Assembly: GCF_007655135.1 (NCBI RefSeq)
Contig: NC_045128.1
Span: 25,824,811 to 25,888,810, forward strand
Direction of reading: 5' to 3'
Length of the DNA: 64,000 nt
DNA from: Punica granatum
Lineage: Eukaryota; Streptophyta; Magnoliopsida; Myrtales; Lythraceae
Of this stretch, positions 47,662-59,579 are shown piece after piece. Both the position numbers and the translations under genes were made by a program. The first letter of the stretch is position 1, and each line of letters starts with the position of its first letter. Below the pieces are notes generated by a model. The model saw only the letters and a list, made by a program, of their open reading frames with translations. It made no database searches and was not told the origin of the DNA.

Positions 47662-47693
47662 TCTATCTATCTATATATATATATATATATATA
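47662..47693. repeat. (CTAT)n/(TA)n microsatellite
   Basis: Direct reading shows three or four CTAT units followed by about 11 TA units, in the 5' UTR intron region of the RsmH gene. Confidence 0.9.
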
Positions 47694-47939
47694 TTAAATG
47701 GATCGCTGCACCTTACCAGTCTGACTTCATAGGAATAGGATGCTCTAGTATAAAATCATTGAGGGTGCCACCCTGTGGCGCACATGCATGATCATGTTTT
47801 GCTTATTCAATAAGTCTTGTGTGCGCTCCTGACTCAGTTATATCATCTTTGTATCTGTCTTTTTATTTTAAAATTATTGTTTCATTGTCTGCTGTCAATA
47901 ATAATTGGATATCTCATCTAAACCAGGGATATTCTTGAA

Positions 47940-50900
47940 ATGTTCGGAGGAAGAGCAACAGTGAAGTTTTTGATGTGGTCGTCTTCAATTCTGTCAAAAT
48001 CTGATATATTATTTCCAGGGCATGGTGGAGAACTTTTTTTCAGTCTCAATCGGGCTTCGTCTTTTAAATCTACCTCTTCTTGTTTAGCACGCGTTTCAAG
48101 TAGGAGCATATCTAATGATTCAGTTAAGAAGAAGAAAAAGAATAGCAACAGGAAAGAAAAGAGCTTTATATCAGTGGACTCACTGGTGAAGCGGACACGT
48201 TCTAACAAGGAACTCGATGAGGATATAATCGAGCAGCATCTCAGTGCTGACAGCCACGTTCCTGTGATGCTGGGCGAAGTCTTGGATGTATTCTCCAATC
48301 GTCAGCTCCGCTCTTTTGTGGATTGCACTGTTGGTGCTGGTGGCCATTCTTCTGCTGTTCGTAATCTACTCTTCTGTATTATCCCATCATATCATCAGCT
48401 GTGTTGCTTTGATAATGTTTATTTGCTTGTAAATGTTTGTGCTTTCTCACATATATTCATATCCTTAGGAATCCTAGTGTAAATATTTTGCGAGAAAGCT
48501 TATTCAGATTTTTATTTTTTTGCATGGCTGCCTTACTATTGCTAAAGTTCTGAAAGAAAGATGCACATCAGTGCCTATTGATACAAGTCTCTTTAACGAC
48601 TTTCAAGTTTCTCATTATACAAAGTTCTTGTCTGATGCTCTCTTCATTTCAATTATAATGTTCATTCTTTTTCTCCAGTTTCACCAATTTGGTGCAGCCA
48701 TTTACTCATTATCTAACTTTTGCACATTGGTGCTTTTCTCATATCTTATGGGAACTCAGGCTTCATTTACTTTATGTAACATTTTCATATATCCTTGATA
48801 TTCTTCAGGAGTTTGGTTTTATGTTTTGTTTTACCAACTAATTCAATTATCATACATTTCTTCTCTTACCTAATTCTCTTTTAATTTAAAGCTGATAAGT
48901 TACTTCGTGTTTGTTTACTGAATTGTTTTGTATTTGCCTGTCTTCTCACGGAGTCTGCCATTCTAATTTTATACCTTCCAGCTTAATTTCAAACCAATTT
49001 ACAAATGCTCAAATCTCTTATTAACTTTTGACTCATCTTAACAGATAATTCAGGCCCATCCAGAGCTTCAATGTTACATTGGATTGGATATGGATCCAGT
49101 AGCACATGAAATGGCACGTACCCGAATTAATGGTCTTCTAAACAGTGGTGCTTCTCATGTGTCTTCAGATTTGAGGACACATTTTCATCTGAAGAACTTC
49201 AAATTTATAAGATCTGTGTTAAGTGAGGTTGATGAGAAACTCATCGACGGTGGAGTTGATGGCATATTGATGGACCTTGGGATGTCATCTATGCAGGTCT
49301 GTTCTAAAATTATTTTATTATTTCAAAGTTTCTATCTCCTTCATATCAATGCAGTAAGCGAAAAAGAATAATGCATTCTCATCCTGGCAATACAGGAAAA
49401 AGAATTTAAAAGTCAATGAGCAAGAAACAGTCCCGTGGAATATTCAAAGTTACAAGACTAGAGCTATCTATTATGCTCTCAGAACGAATCTAGGGAGTAA
49501 ATTTTTTTTAATAGATTGATTTTTTTTTAAGTTTTCCTCCGCAAACTGAGCATGATTCCAGTGTACTGCAGAAATTAAGCAGTAACAGTGGTTGCCAGGA
49601 TTCCTTTGCTTTGAATCACACCATACGCTCTTTGTAGACTTACTTTTACTCATTTCCTTTGGATTCTCCTGACATCCATGCTGCTCTCCATAAATATGTC
49701 ACTCAAGCATTTCACAGGTTAATAATCCAGAAAGAGGTTTCAGTGTACTTGGTGATGGACCTCTTGATATGCGGATGAATCCCCAGGTAAGCTTCTCATG
49801 AAAAGAATATCAATCCATTTTTTGCGCCAAACAGCGGTTGCTGTTTATATATTGCATGGCAATAGGTCATTCGTCTTTATTTGAAGCAATGATTTGCCTT
49901 CAAATTGATTTACCTATTTGTGTTTTCTTTTCTGATTTCCCATTATTGTAAACTGTTGAATGGTTTTGTGTTGACTTTTAGAATTATGTGCATGTAAATC
50001 ATAACTAGAACGGTAGAATTTCCAATTTATTTATTACACTGGCAAAGAAGTGTTGAGCATGAAATGGTAGAGATGAGAATGCAAAGAAAATGGAGAGGGA
50101 TTTCCACTGATTATTACACTTCATATAAATACTCAGTTTGATGGTACCAAGTGAATATTTTGATTTTTGTGCTGATGCCCTGATACAGGCAATATGCATG
50201 CAATTGATGTTTGAAATTGCAAATATAGGCATTTGGAAGAATTTTTTTAAAAGAACAAAAGGATGAATATTTCTTATTGGATTTGCATTTATGTAAAAGA
50301 TCGCTACGTTCGCTAATCTTTTGGTAAAGTATCATGTATACATTCTCTATCTTATGCTCTGTGATTTCTGTAGTCGACAGATAATGCAAAAGAGCCGTCA
50401 ATATCTTACCATACAGATCTAAACTTTTAAACATTGTACTGCGTCTGTGCTCATTACTATTTGTTCTTTTCTTGTGCAAATAAATTTTGAGATTTCCTTT
50501 TGGTCAACTTTTGATACCTCCATAGTCTTGGGTCCCTCAAAGCTAAATTATAAAGTGTATTTGTATAATTATTACAAGCTTTCGTCATTATTTACTGTAA
50601 GAACTGGATGCGCTTATTTTCTGTCTTACCTGTTCTGAGTTTGTTATTTGACCACATTTTGCTAGATACTGGTGCATTCATACCAAGTTGTTTAGACACC
50701 CTTCATTTGCTTGATTCATATACTTGGAATATCTCTCCACATCATATGACACACTAGGAGGGTGATTCTGCAGGAAAGTCTGACAGCAGAACACATTCTA
50801 AATTCTTGGCCTGTTACTGAAATTGGACGAATTTTGCGGGAATATGGGGAAGAAAGCAATTGGTTTTCTCTTCAAAATAAGATAGACAGGTCTCGTAACA

Positions 50901-51869
50901 CTGGTGGGTTGCATTCCACAAGGGAACTTGTGAAACTGATTCAGAATTCAACTCCAAGATCAAGAGGTAGGCAAAACATAAGAATCTAAGATCTTATATT
51001 TCCTCCTTTCTGCAATATTATTTTCCCCGAGCTTAAGACAGCACTTTATGAGATGAGAAAAAAGGAAAGATTTTGCTTCCAACTCTTTTATTGCCTCTTC
51101 TAGTAAGATTCTCGACTTGTAATGCTACTGATAAAGTCTGATCACGATTTTTCATTCAGAATGTTTACGTGGTTGAAACTTGAGCATATTACTGATATTG
51201 CCTTTCTTTGATATGCATCTGGTCTTCAGGAGCAATGTAGAAAACTTTGAAATTGATTATATCCTTAGTTTGGGAAAAATGTAATGTTAGATTCGATCTT
51301 CTTATAATTCCAGTGAATTGGTGTAATGTGGCGTGCTGGGACCCATAAATGATTATATAGTGGCTTGCAATTGATCAGTCCGGGAAGACTGGGTGTATGA
51401 TAGAGTTTCTCCCTTATTTCTAATGCTGATGCTTGCACCAGGAGGGAGGCAAGGGTGGATCAAGACTGCAACTCGGGTATTTCAAGCTCTAAGAATAGCT
51501 GTTAACGACGAACTCAAGACACTGGAAGATTCTGTCTACAATTGTTTTGATTGCCTTTCACCAGGGGGGAGATTAGCTGTGATCTCCTTCCACAGTTTGG
51601 AGGACAGAATTGTGAAACAGACTTTCCTTGACATAATAGGAGGCAGAAGTGGGAGCGATGAGGGATATGGGCAATCGAGTGAACCGGTGAGTGGAAGCCA
51701 TTTACAGAAGAAGCATACAGCGGACGCAGAGGAAGCATGGATTAAAAGGGTTGTACAGGGCAACAATGCAAGGATCTTGACCAAGAGACCAATAACACCG
51801 TCTGAGAAGGAAGAGGAATTGAATCGGCGGAGCAGGAGTGCGAAGCTCAGAGTAATTGAGAAGGTTTGA
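47940..51869 (+). CDS. CMAL: Organellar 16S rRNA (cytosine-N4) methyltransferase, RsmH/MraW family
   Basis: Five exons, in frame: 47940-48356, 49045-49296, 49718-49786, 50774-50966 and 51442-51869, about 452 residues. After a Ser/Lys-rich targeting region of about 95 residues, all RsmH motifs follow: [21 protein letters not shown] (SAM loop), [44 protein letters not shown] and [18 protein letters not shown]. Bacterial RsmH methylates C1402 of 16S rRNA with SAM; the plant chloroplast homologue CMAL does the same to chloroplast 16S rRNA and affects ribosome assembly. Exon 1 must end in GT-TCGT, a weak donor, because the better GTAATC four bases later would break the frame. An acceptor at 47925-47926 suggests a 5' UTR intron. 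Chloroplast or mitochondrial targeting is not certain from sequence alone. Confidence 0.9.
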
Positions 51870-54800
51870 CAAATGTAGGTGCCATTAAGTTTTCCAAAGC
51901 AAAAATATTCAGCAATAGAAAGTTTTGCTTGTCGCGATATTAATTTATCTTCGAAGGGAATATTTTGAAGATGTGCCATTTAGTGTCAAAGTAAATTCCA
52001 ATGATCTCGTGGAGTAAGCGGAGGTTTCCTCTCTCTGCCTTCTCCATTTTGGGGCCAATTGTGTCATCACTTATCTCAAGAACTCTTCGGGCTATCGTCC
52101 AGGCAACCTACTTATAAGATTCGGGAATCTGGACTGTTGACACTTTAAGCTGTTCTGATAGCTTATGATCAGCAGGTAAATGTCGCTTGTAAGTGATTGT
52201 AGACGGTACATCATCTTTGCCAGGTGTTTACGGAGAAAATCACAAGAAAGGCTATGAAGCATCATCTTTGCCACTTTTTTTCTTTCTTTTTTTTTTTAAA
52301 AAAAATATTTTATTTTATTTATCTACTGAAAAAGCTAACTTTCCTCCTAACTCTCTCTCCCTCTGTGCCTCTAGAGAAGAAACCCTAACTGGAGTCCCTT
52401 CGCCGGCATGTCCGACTTCGGCCCATGTGTCAGGCGCCACCTCCACCGGGATCCTCTATTTTCCGGTTATCTTTGTTCTCGGAGGCCATCCGCCTTTTTC
52501 TCCCTTCCCCTCTTCTTCTTCCCCTTCCCTTCTTCTTGGATAGACGTAGGAGCTACTCGGCATTGCTATCGAGGGGACGGCGACAGTTTCCTCATGATAG
52601 ATAATCTTCGTTCCAGTCCTGGGTCTAGGATTCCTTCGCGTGTTTGCTCTCACATAGTTCGGTAGGGGCTCGAGCCATAACGAAGTGGGTCTCGTTGGCA
52701 CCTATCAGACCCTACCTCAATCTTTCGACATCAGTGAAGGCCTCGACTTTAGTTTGATTTTGCTATCCCATTTGAGGCATGGCCTTCTCTAGTCTCGGTC
52801 CAGGCGGTGCTCTCCAACGACGTGTGTCATGGCAGACTCAGTTGTCCACAACGCATTTCCATGGTACGGGTCATAGCAGATCAAAGCTCTCTATGGGTAA
52901 AGACGCTCCTCTGTCGCTCGCCTCCGGTTGCCCTTGGAGAGGACGGTTGTCTCCGACGTCTCTTCCTCAGATTTGAGGCAGAGATGTGGTTGATGGCGTC
53001 CCAGAGGTTGGAGCGACCCTCCTCTTCCTCTCCGTTTCCGATAGTACGTAGAGGTGTCTCCTCGATGGAGCAGTCTGTCACTCCCCACCGAGTTGTGCCA
53101 TCCTCCCTCCGTCTCCAAGCAGATCTGAAGTCGTCCGTAAAGCCAGCCCTAAATTCCACGGTCGTCAACTACTGTGTTGGCAGAGAACTCGTCGATCGAG
53201 CTTTGACCCGACTATGGCACTGACCCGACTACACTCTGACTCGAATCTGTTTGCTTCGACCCCTACTAACATTGACTCGGCTAGCACAGCCCCGACTCGA
53301 CAGGGTCTGTCCTGACTTCGGTAGACACTGCCTCGACCCACCTAGCAGAATGCCCCTATCCTGCAGCGCGGCATCCTCCCTGCATATCCGGCTTTGTTTG
53401 ACTCCCCTCCCTTCTTAGATGGCAGCTTCTATTTAGTGGACACTTGCCATCACCTCTGCGATGGAATCCCCTCCCTCCGCAATGAAGGATTGTATTCCTG
53501 GCACAATTCGATCGTACTAACCGCCTAAAAAGACCGACCTTTTGTGGCTACGTATTTTTTGTTGGTTTTCACAAGTTTCGGCTCCCTAACGACTTTCGCT
53601 GGTTTGAACTGATCCAGGAAGCATGGTACTTTGATTTGATAGTCTGACTGGTTTTGATTAGTTAGGTTGTCACTGGATTGAACTGATCAAAAGAACCTCA
53701 ATGAATTGATCAAAACAAGAAAAAAAACTAAAAGACATAACCCTTCAATTTAAACTTTCCATTGTTTATGTACACAAGGGATGTTATGTAAATTAGGAAT
53801 CAACATTCCCTCATTTTTTTGTGTGCACCCTTATATTCAGAAACCCAATTGGATCTCAACTAATCCAATCGAGCTCGATCGGCTCATCAAGGGATAAAAC
53901 TCTCACAGCATGAATTTTCTCAATTCATAAGAGTCAAACTAGAGACATTGCTTAAGGGATACAAGCGACGAACCGCTTGAAACTGTGACCTTGCTTAAAG
54001 GAAATAAACTTCGAATCGTTTGAATCAATCCACGTTGTTACAACTTTCCCTCATTTTCTTGTTCTTCTCTTTCCCTTTGCCCTCTTAGCAGCACATGATA
54101 GAATCTTTTTTTGCTCCATAGAATCAAATAATCAATTGAATTTACTCTTCATGGTCCGATTGAAGATGTTCGAACTCTTTCAACGACTGGGGTATGTATT
54201 CAAATTCATTTTAGTTATTTTAAAACTAAACAATAATTCTTCAAATTAGATAAAAGAAACCCTCTTGCTGCTTTGCCTTTTTATATCCTCACTATTTACT
54301 CGGCTTGTCAGTACCAGCCCCGTTCCCTCCTGTCCGAGCTTGCATATTCCTCAATTGCCTTACTCCCACTGAATTTTTCCCACGTTCGTCTATGATCTGC
54401 AATTTAGCAATTCTTTTGATTTGGTTGATTATTTGTTTGGTTTTTATTATTTGCAATAATCTAAATCTTATTGACTTCGATGATGAAGTGGAAATTGAGC
54501 TTCCTCAGGAAAATTCTTGTGAAGTATCTTATCTAGAGTGTTGTCAATTTACCTAAGTCGTCACAGGTGGGTTTTATATCATGGCAGCTTTTGTCTATTC
54601 TCCTTGCTTGAGAGCCTTGATTTGATTACTGTTGGGACCACCACCTATGGCATTGAGGCCCCGGCATCCACCCCCACTGCCTGTTGGCCGCTATTCTCGC
54701 ACTGACATGTTTGAGTTTACCATTGCTTGTTGTTCATTCTCTCACGTTCCTTCATCTTTATTTTGCATGCTACCATGTCTTGCAGTTGATTTATTTTTTT

Positions 54801-55800
54801 CCTTCTTTTATATTTAATGGGAGAGCGCAGCGTGGACGAAAAGCAGAAACTGAAGAACATCACGAGAGAAAAGGAAAGTGCACAGTATGGTATTGAGGGA
54901 GCACTTCTGGAAGGTGCTTAAAGGTAGCACCTTCGTGACTTTTGGTAGATGGAGCGGCTGGGAGATTTAGGGGTTCCTATGTGTGATCGAGGAGGAGCGA
55001 GAGTTCACAATATTGCTTATATGTAATAACTGTCACTTTGGATTTATAACTCAATTGGTAGGATTCATTGGAATATTAGGGGGTAAAATTGGAGATAAGA
55101 GGTACAAATAGAGTTCTTACGTGTTTTATAAGGTATAGATTTGTAAATGTTATCATGGTTGGTTTATTACCTTAAAATTATGAAAGAAAATTTCAGTACT
55201 TACATTTATGTAGCCATCCCCTACTAGTTAAGCAAAAAGTCTATTTGCTGCCTTATCCAAGTATAAAAAATCTCCCTTTTAAGTTCACTTCAATTCTCGT
55301 AACTTTAATCATCTCTATCATTCTTCTATAAACATTTTCATTCAAGTATTGAAGATGAAAATCGAGATTCCCTCTCGATTTCACCTTCTTATTGGTTGTT
55401 TGGGAGGCTCATGATTCTCACATGACCTCCATGTATCCAAGGCTGGATTTTTATAATGGTCGGGTTTTCCGAAAACTCTCACCATAATAGCAAAATTGAA
55501 TGATTTTTCACAATGATTCGTGAAAAGTACGAAAACAGTCTGCAATAATTCGAATAAAAGAATATTGGAGCAAAAAAAAGAAAAAAGAAAGCAAAATAAG
55601 AAATTAAAGACGCACATATATATAGATATACATTTATAAACATATACAATGCATAGTTTATTGCACTAACTTCACTTACCTTTTTTTTTTGTTACAACTT
55701 ATCTGGAATTTCAATTAAGGATTTCATAGGTTACACACAACAACAAAAATTAATAGGAAACAATTACGATGAAAAGATTAGCGCTACTTCCAAGAAACAA
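51870..55800. other. Mixed intergenic DNA, GC-rich from about 52370 to 53500, no recognised gene
   Basis: About 3.9 kb between the RsmH stop and the LINE. From 52370 to 53500 the sequence is GC-rich, with repeated ACTCG/GACC motifs (CTGACCCGACTACACTCTGACTCG). Open frames occur on both strands, with none giving a known domain. A frame at 54305-54556 contains a hydrophobic stretch (LAILLIWLIICLVFIICNNL) followed by an acidic segment, but is not recognised. The block may be part of a decayed retroelement or an untranslated repeat. Confidence 0.4.
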
Positions 55801-58161
55801 AATCCAAAACTCTATTGACCCTTGATTTAGCTAACCAATCCGGGAAGGTGTTCGATTCCCTGGGAGAATGTTGATATCGAACTTGAGTAAAGTGAAGGGA
55901 GAACAAGTGAATGTCTATGAAGAAACTCCGTTATCTTCACGGGAAAGCCTGATGACTTATTAATCCAAGAACTCACATTCTTAGAGTCAAATTCGATGAT
56001 GAGAGGAGTCAAAGAGTGAAGGATTCGATGAAAAAACTTGAAGAGATTTCCCGATTGCCATAAGCTCTGGTTGATTTGAATAAATTATGTTCGAAGAGGA
56101 AGAGAACATGCACATAATGCAGCCATAAGACTTCTTAAGAATATCTCCAATACCTGAGGGATCGAGTTTGCCAAGAGAAGATCCATCGGTGTTAATTTGA
56201 TCCAACTCACAGGAAGAGCAAACCAAGAGAAACGAGGGCGCATGTATCTGCTATTCGACCATCTACTGATACCTTCTGATGAGCGAGCAATATCTAAGGC
56301 TGAATATGTAAAGTCATCCCGGATGGCCTTGACCCAAGTTGATGGACGAAGGAAAATAATTTCCAAGAGACTGTGAAAATTAGCTTCCTTTGTGTCAAAA
56401 ATAACATCATTCATCACAAGTCAGAGGGACCAAACAATAACATAGGACAACATAGATCATACCTTCCTTTGAAGCTTTCCCATAACCAATTGAGACCATT
56501 GGAGAAAGGAAGATGGCAGATCTTTAGCAAAGCACCAAGAAGAACCCCACCACGATATAAAATGGCACCAAACTTTCCGAGAAAAGGCGCAATGAAGAAG
56601 CAAATGGTTTGTTATTTCTAGTTTAGAAGTGCAAAAAGGGCAACTAGTCTAGTTTGAGGTAATCAGACCCTTCTTCAATAGAACATCTCTTGTGTTGATC
56701 TTCTTGTGGAAAGCTAGCCAAGTAAAGAATTCCACCTTTGGAGGAGCTAACCCATACCACAATGGAGTACGAGGAAGCTGAATCCACCTGTTGGGATGGA
56801 GTGGATAAAATTCTATGAAGAGACTTCATAGTGAATTCACCATCAATAGTGGGTTTCCAAATGATCTTGTCATAGTATCCTTGGTATAATTTGCAGGAGT
56901 CAAGTAGAGAAATTAGACCATCCAACAATTAATGCTCCCATTCGAATAAATCTCGTCTCCATCAGAAACACCAATGCCAACCGAGTCATCCCACAAACCC
57001 ATTTCATGAATATGAGCATCCTTATCAATAGACACCGAGAAAAGTCTTTGAAAACTAGATTTAAGGGGTTCATTCATAGTCCATGGACCAGACCAAAATA
57101 GTGCACTTTGACCATTTTCAATCGAGATTGAAATATTGGAAGACAAGATTTGATGAACGAAAGGATCCATGGAGCATGTTCTAATGATAGAAGACCAATG
57201 ACTTCTAGTGGAGAATATACATTGTGAGGGAAGCCAAGAAGAGGAAGCTAAGTGGTGGATGTTGCAAATAACCTTTTTCCATAGTGAATCACCCTTTGAC
57301 CCAAATCTCCAAAGCCAAATAGCTAACATTGTTGTATTCTTGTTAAGCACAGAACCAAAGCCCGTACCTCCACTCTCTTTGGGCAAAGAAATGAGTTTCC
57401 ATTTCGCTGAACACATCTTTTTCAAATCAACCTCATCCCCCCAAAGAATAGATTTGAAGATCTTCTAAAGGCTAGAAGCAACAGACTTGAAATAGCAAAG
57501 ATAGAGAGGTTGTACAAAGGAGGACCGTAGAGAACGGATTTTAACTGGGTAAGTCGTGCGCCCAAAGTAACCTCAAGGGGTTTGGCCTAGTGGTTAATGG
57601 GCATCCAATTTGCCCCGAGACCCGGGTTCAAATCCCCTTGGGGCCACCGGAGCGCTTTTGGCGTGATTACCCGCTCCGTGCGTCGCCGGGGGTTCACGGA
57701 GCCCCGGGGATTAGTCGGGCGAAGCTTGGACACCCTGGGTCAGCAAAAAAAAAAGTCGTGCACCCAAAGAGAGAGTTTTACCTTTCCATGACGCCAGCCT
57801 GGACCTCACTATATCTAAAACCAGCTTCCACATGGAGAGGTTTTCATAGGGGAGCCAAGGGGCAGACCGAGGTAAGAAATAGGGAGTGCCTCAGGCCTGC
57901 ACTTTAAGTTTTTTGCAAAAGTAATAACCTGATTTTGGTGAACCCCAATGCCTACTAAGGAGCTTTTGTAAAAATTCACTTTCACTCCAAAAATTAAGTG
58001 AAAACAACAAAGAACTTTTTTTATACTTTGTAAAATGCAAAAATTATTTGGGCTAAAAATGAGAGTCATCAGCAAATTGAAGGACGGAAATATTCAGACA
58101 GGCACGGGTGATCAGCATTCTGCATCATTTTATAAAAACCTTCAACTGCTAAGTTCAAAAG
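55800..58161 (-). mobile_element. L1-like LINE (non-LTR retrotransposon), 5'-truncated relic
   Basis: Minus-strand matches appear in element order. First is the end of the RT domain (QFADD-like at about 58070, then LIFGVKVNFYKSSLVGIG and LPISYLGLPLGSP at 58075-57815). Next come SLGARLTQLKSVLYGPPLYN (about 57775 and 57565, split by a SINE) and the connector ESGGTGFGSVLNKNTTMLAIW...WFGSKG (57425-56913). A zf-RVT region follows (IIWKPTIDGEFTMKSLHRIL, 56928-56644), then an RNase H-like domain (INTDGSSLGK...SGIGDIL, IIEFDSKNVSSWINKSSGFP; 56226-55827). Stops and frameshifts are frequent, so it is inactive. The RT core and endonuclease are absent here because a gypsy LTR begins at 58162. Confidence 0.85.
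57568..57752 (+). mobile_element. tRNA-derived SINE, copy 2, inserted in the LINE
   Basis: The head resembles a tRNA: A box TGGCCTAGTGG (57583-57593) and B box GGGTTCAAATCC (57624-57635), with an intact RNA polymerase III promoter spacing of about 40 bp. A GC-rich body follows (CTCCGTGCGTCGCCGG...AGTCGGGCGAAGC) and a poly-A tail (57745-57754). A 17-bp target-site duplication with one difference flanks it (AAGTCGTGCGCCCAAAG at 57551 and AAGTCGTGCACCCAAAG at 57753). On the LINE's strand the duplicated bases encode part of its SLGARLTQ motif, so the SINE interrupts the LINE. Confidence 0.9.
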
Positions 58162-58607
58162 TGATGCGAACCCCACGAGACCTGCCGCAAGACTCGACAA
58201 CAAAGACTGGAAATCGAACCCGAATCGCCAATAGAGATTAAGAGGGATGGAATACTGACCCGATGGTTATAGAAAACCAAGAACCAATATTATAAAGGAA
58301 TGGAATATTGACCCGATGGTTATAGAAAACCAAGAACCAATATTATAAATAGCCGAGAATTACAAGCATCCATGCTTACAATCACGGAAGATTGCCGAAG
58401 AACAACATAGAGGAAAATTCTCACCAGTGTAGTCTGAAAGTACCTTTAATCAGCTATTCAGTCTCCTTTATATAAGCCTAGGAGAATCTGGAAACTAATA
58501 AACTTGGCAACTGGAATATCTTTAGTTTCCTAAAACCGGAATTAATAGAGGAAACTAAATAAAGGCCCCCTAGAATATTTGGCAGTCTTTTTATTCCTTA
58601 TTCAGCA
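58162..58607 (-). repeat. 3' LTR of the Ty3/gypsy element
   Basis: On the element's strand the LTR runs from TGCTGAATAAGG (58607) to GGGTTCGCATCA (58162), about 446 bp, with TG...CA ends. A purine-rich tract (AAGGAAAGCCAAGAGA) lies directly upstream, as expected of a polypurine tract. A TATATAAAG box is near 58476-58467. A 53-bp unit (TGGAATA.TGACCCGATGG...AATATTATAAA) is tandemly duplicated at 58248-58300 and 58301-58350. The matching 5' LTR would lie beyond the right edge. Confidence 0.75.
58248..58352. repeat. 53-bp tandem duplication inside the gypsy LTR
   Basis: Two consecutive near-identical 53-bp units, starting TGGAATACTGACCC and TGGAATATTGACCC and differing at only one or two positions. 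Direct observation. Confidence 0.9.
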
Positions 58608-58621
58608 TCTCTTGGCTTTCC

Positions 58622-59578
58622 TTATGCGTCTACTCTAATCTTAGATGGGCTATTGACCATCTCAAGACAAGTTAATTGGGTAAGGCCCTTTAGAGACCAA
58701 TTCGAATTAGTCTCCTCTTGGCCCAAGAAACCCGCAAATGAGCTCTCCACAGCTTGCTGGATTTGTCTTGCCTTCGCTCGTGTGATTGGTCCACTCGAAA
58801 CATGTAAGCCTCCGAGATCTTGTGCATCAGCTCCCTCTTCACGAATCCCACTTCCGAGCTCGTGTGCTTCAGCCCCATCATCGTGCCCACGATCCTCATC
58901 ACGAAGTCCTTCCGACCTAAGCTCGTCGGTTTGACCCCGAGTCGTATCATCCCCCCTCTCTTCAAAAGGATTCGTCCTCGAATCTGAACCTGCGTCAAAG
59001 GGAGAAAGATCAGAAACATTAAAAGTCGAACTTACTTGATACTCACCTGGAAGATCAATCTTATAAGCATTGTCATTGATCTTATCCAGAACTTGAAATG
59101 GTCCATCTCCACGTGGATTCAACTTGGAATTCCTCAGACTCAGAAATCTCTCATTCCTTAAATGAACCCAAACCCAATCTCCAGGTTGAAAAGTGACCCG
59201 CTTCCTTCCTTTGTTGGCTCGGGTTACTGCTTGTTCATTCTTCTTCAAAATGTTTTGCCGTGCCTCTTCATGAATCTGCTTCACCAACTCTGCCTTTTTC
59301 TTTCCATCAAGATTAGAAAGCCCATTTATAGGTAAAGGAATCAAGTCCAATGGAGTTAGTGGATTAAAACCATAAACAACCTCAAATGGTGAAAACTTTG
59401 TAGAAGAATGCACAGTCCTATTATATGCAAATTCAACGAATGGAATGCAATCTTCCCAAGCTTTCAAATTCTTTCCAATCACAGCGCGCAACAAAGTGCC
59501 CAAGGTTCGATTGACAACCTCGGTTTGTCCATCTGTTTGTGGGTGACAGGTAGTAGAAAACAACAAAGTTGTTCCCAA
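58622..59578 (-). pseudogene. Integrase C-terminal part of the gypsy element
   Basis: A 318-residue frame, displaced from the previous one by the frameshift. It begins in the integrase core with STTCHPQTDGQTEVVNRTLG, which holds the third catalytic residue (Glu of QTE). EDCIPFVEFAYNRTVHSSTK follows, then the C-terminal DNA-binding region (GDWVWVHLRNERFLSLRNSK) and the GPF-type motif. The tail is acidic and low-complexity (EERGDDTTRGQTDELRSEG) and shows no chromodomain. It ends at 58622, just before the polypurine tract. Confidence 0.85.
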
Positions 59579-59579
59579 C

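Noticed and set aside
57571..57660. tRNA gene suggested by A and B boxes
   Set aside because: The boxes sit in a 185-bp element with a poly-A tail and target-site duplication. The expected acceptor and anticodon stems do not form, so this is a SINE.
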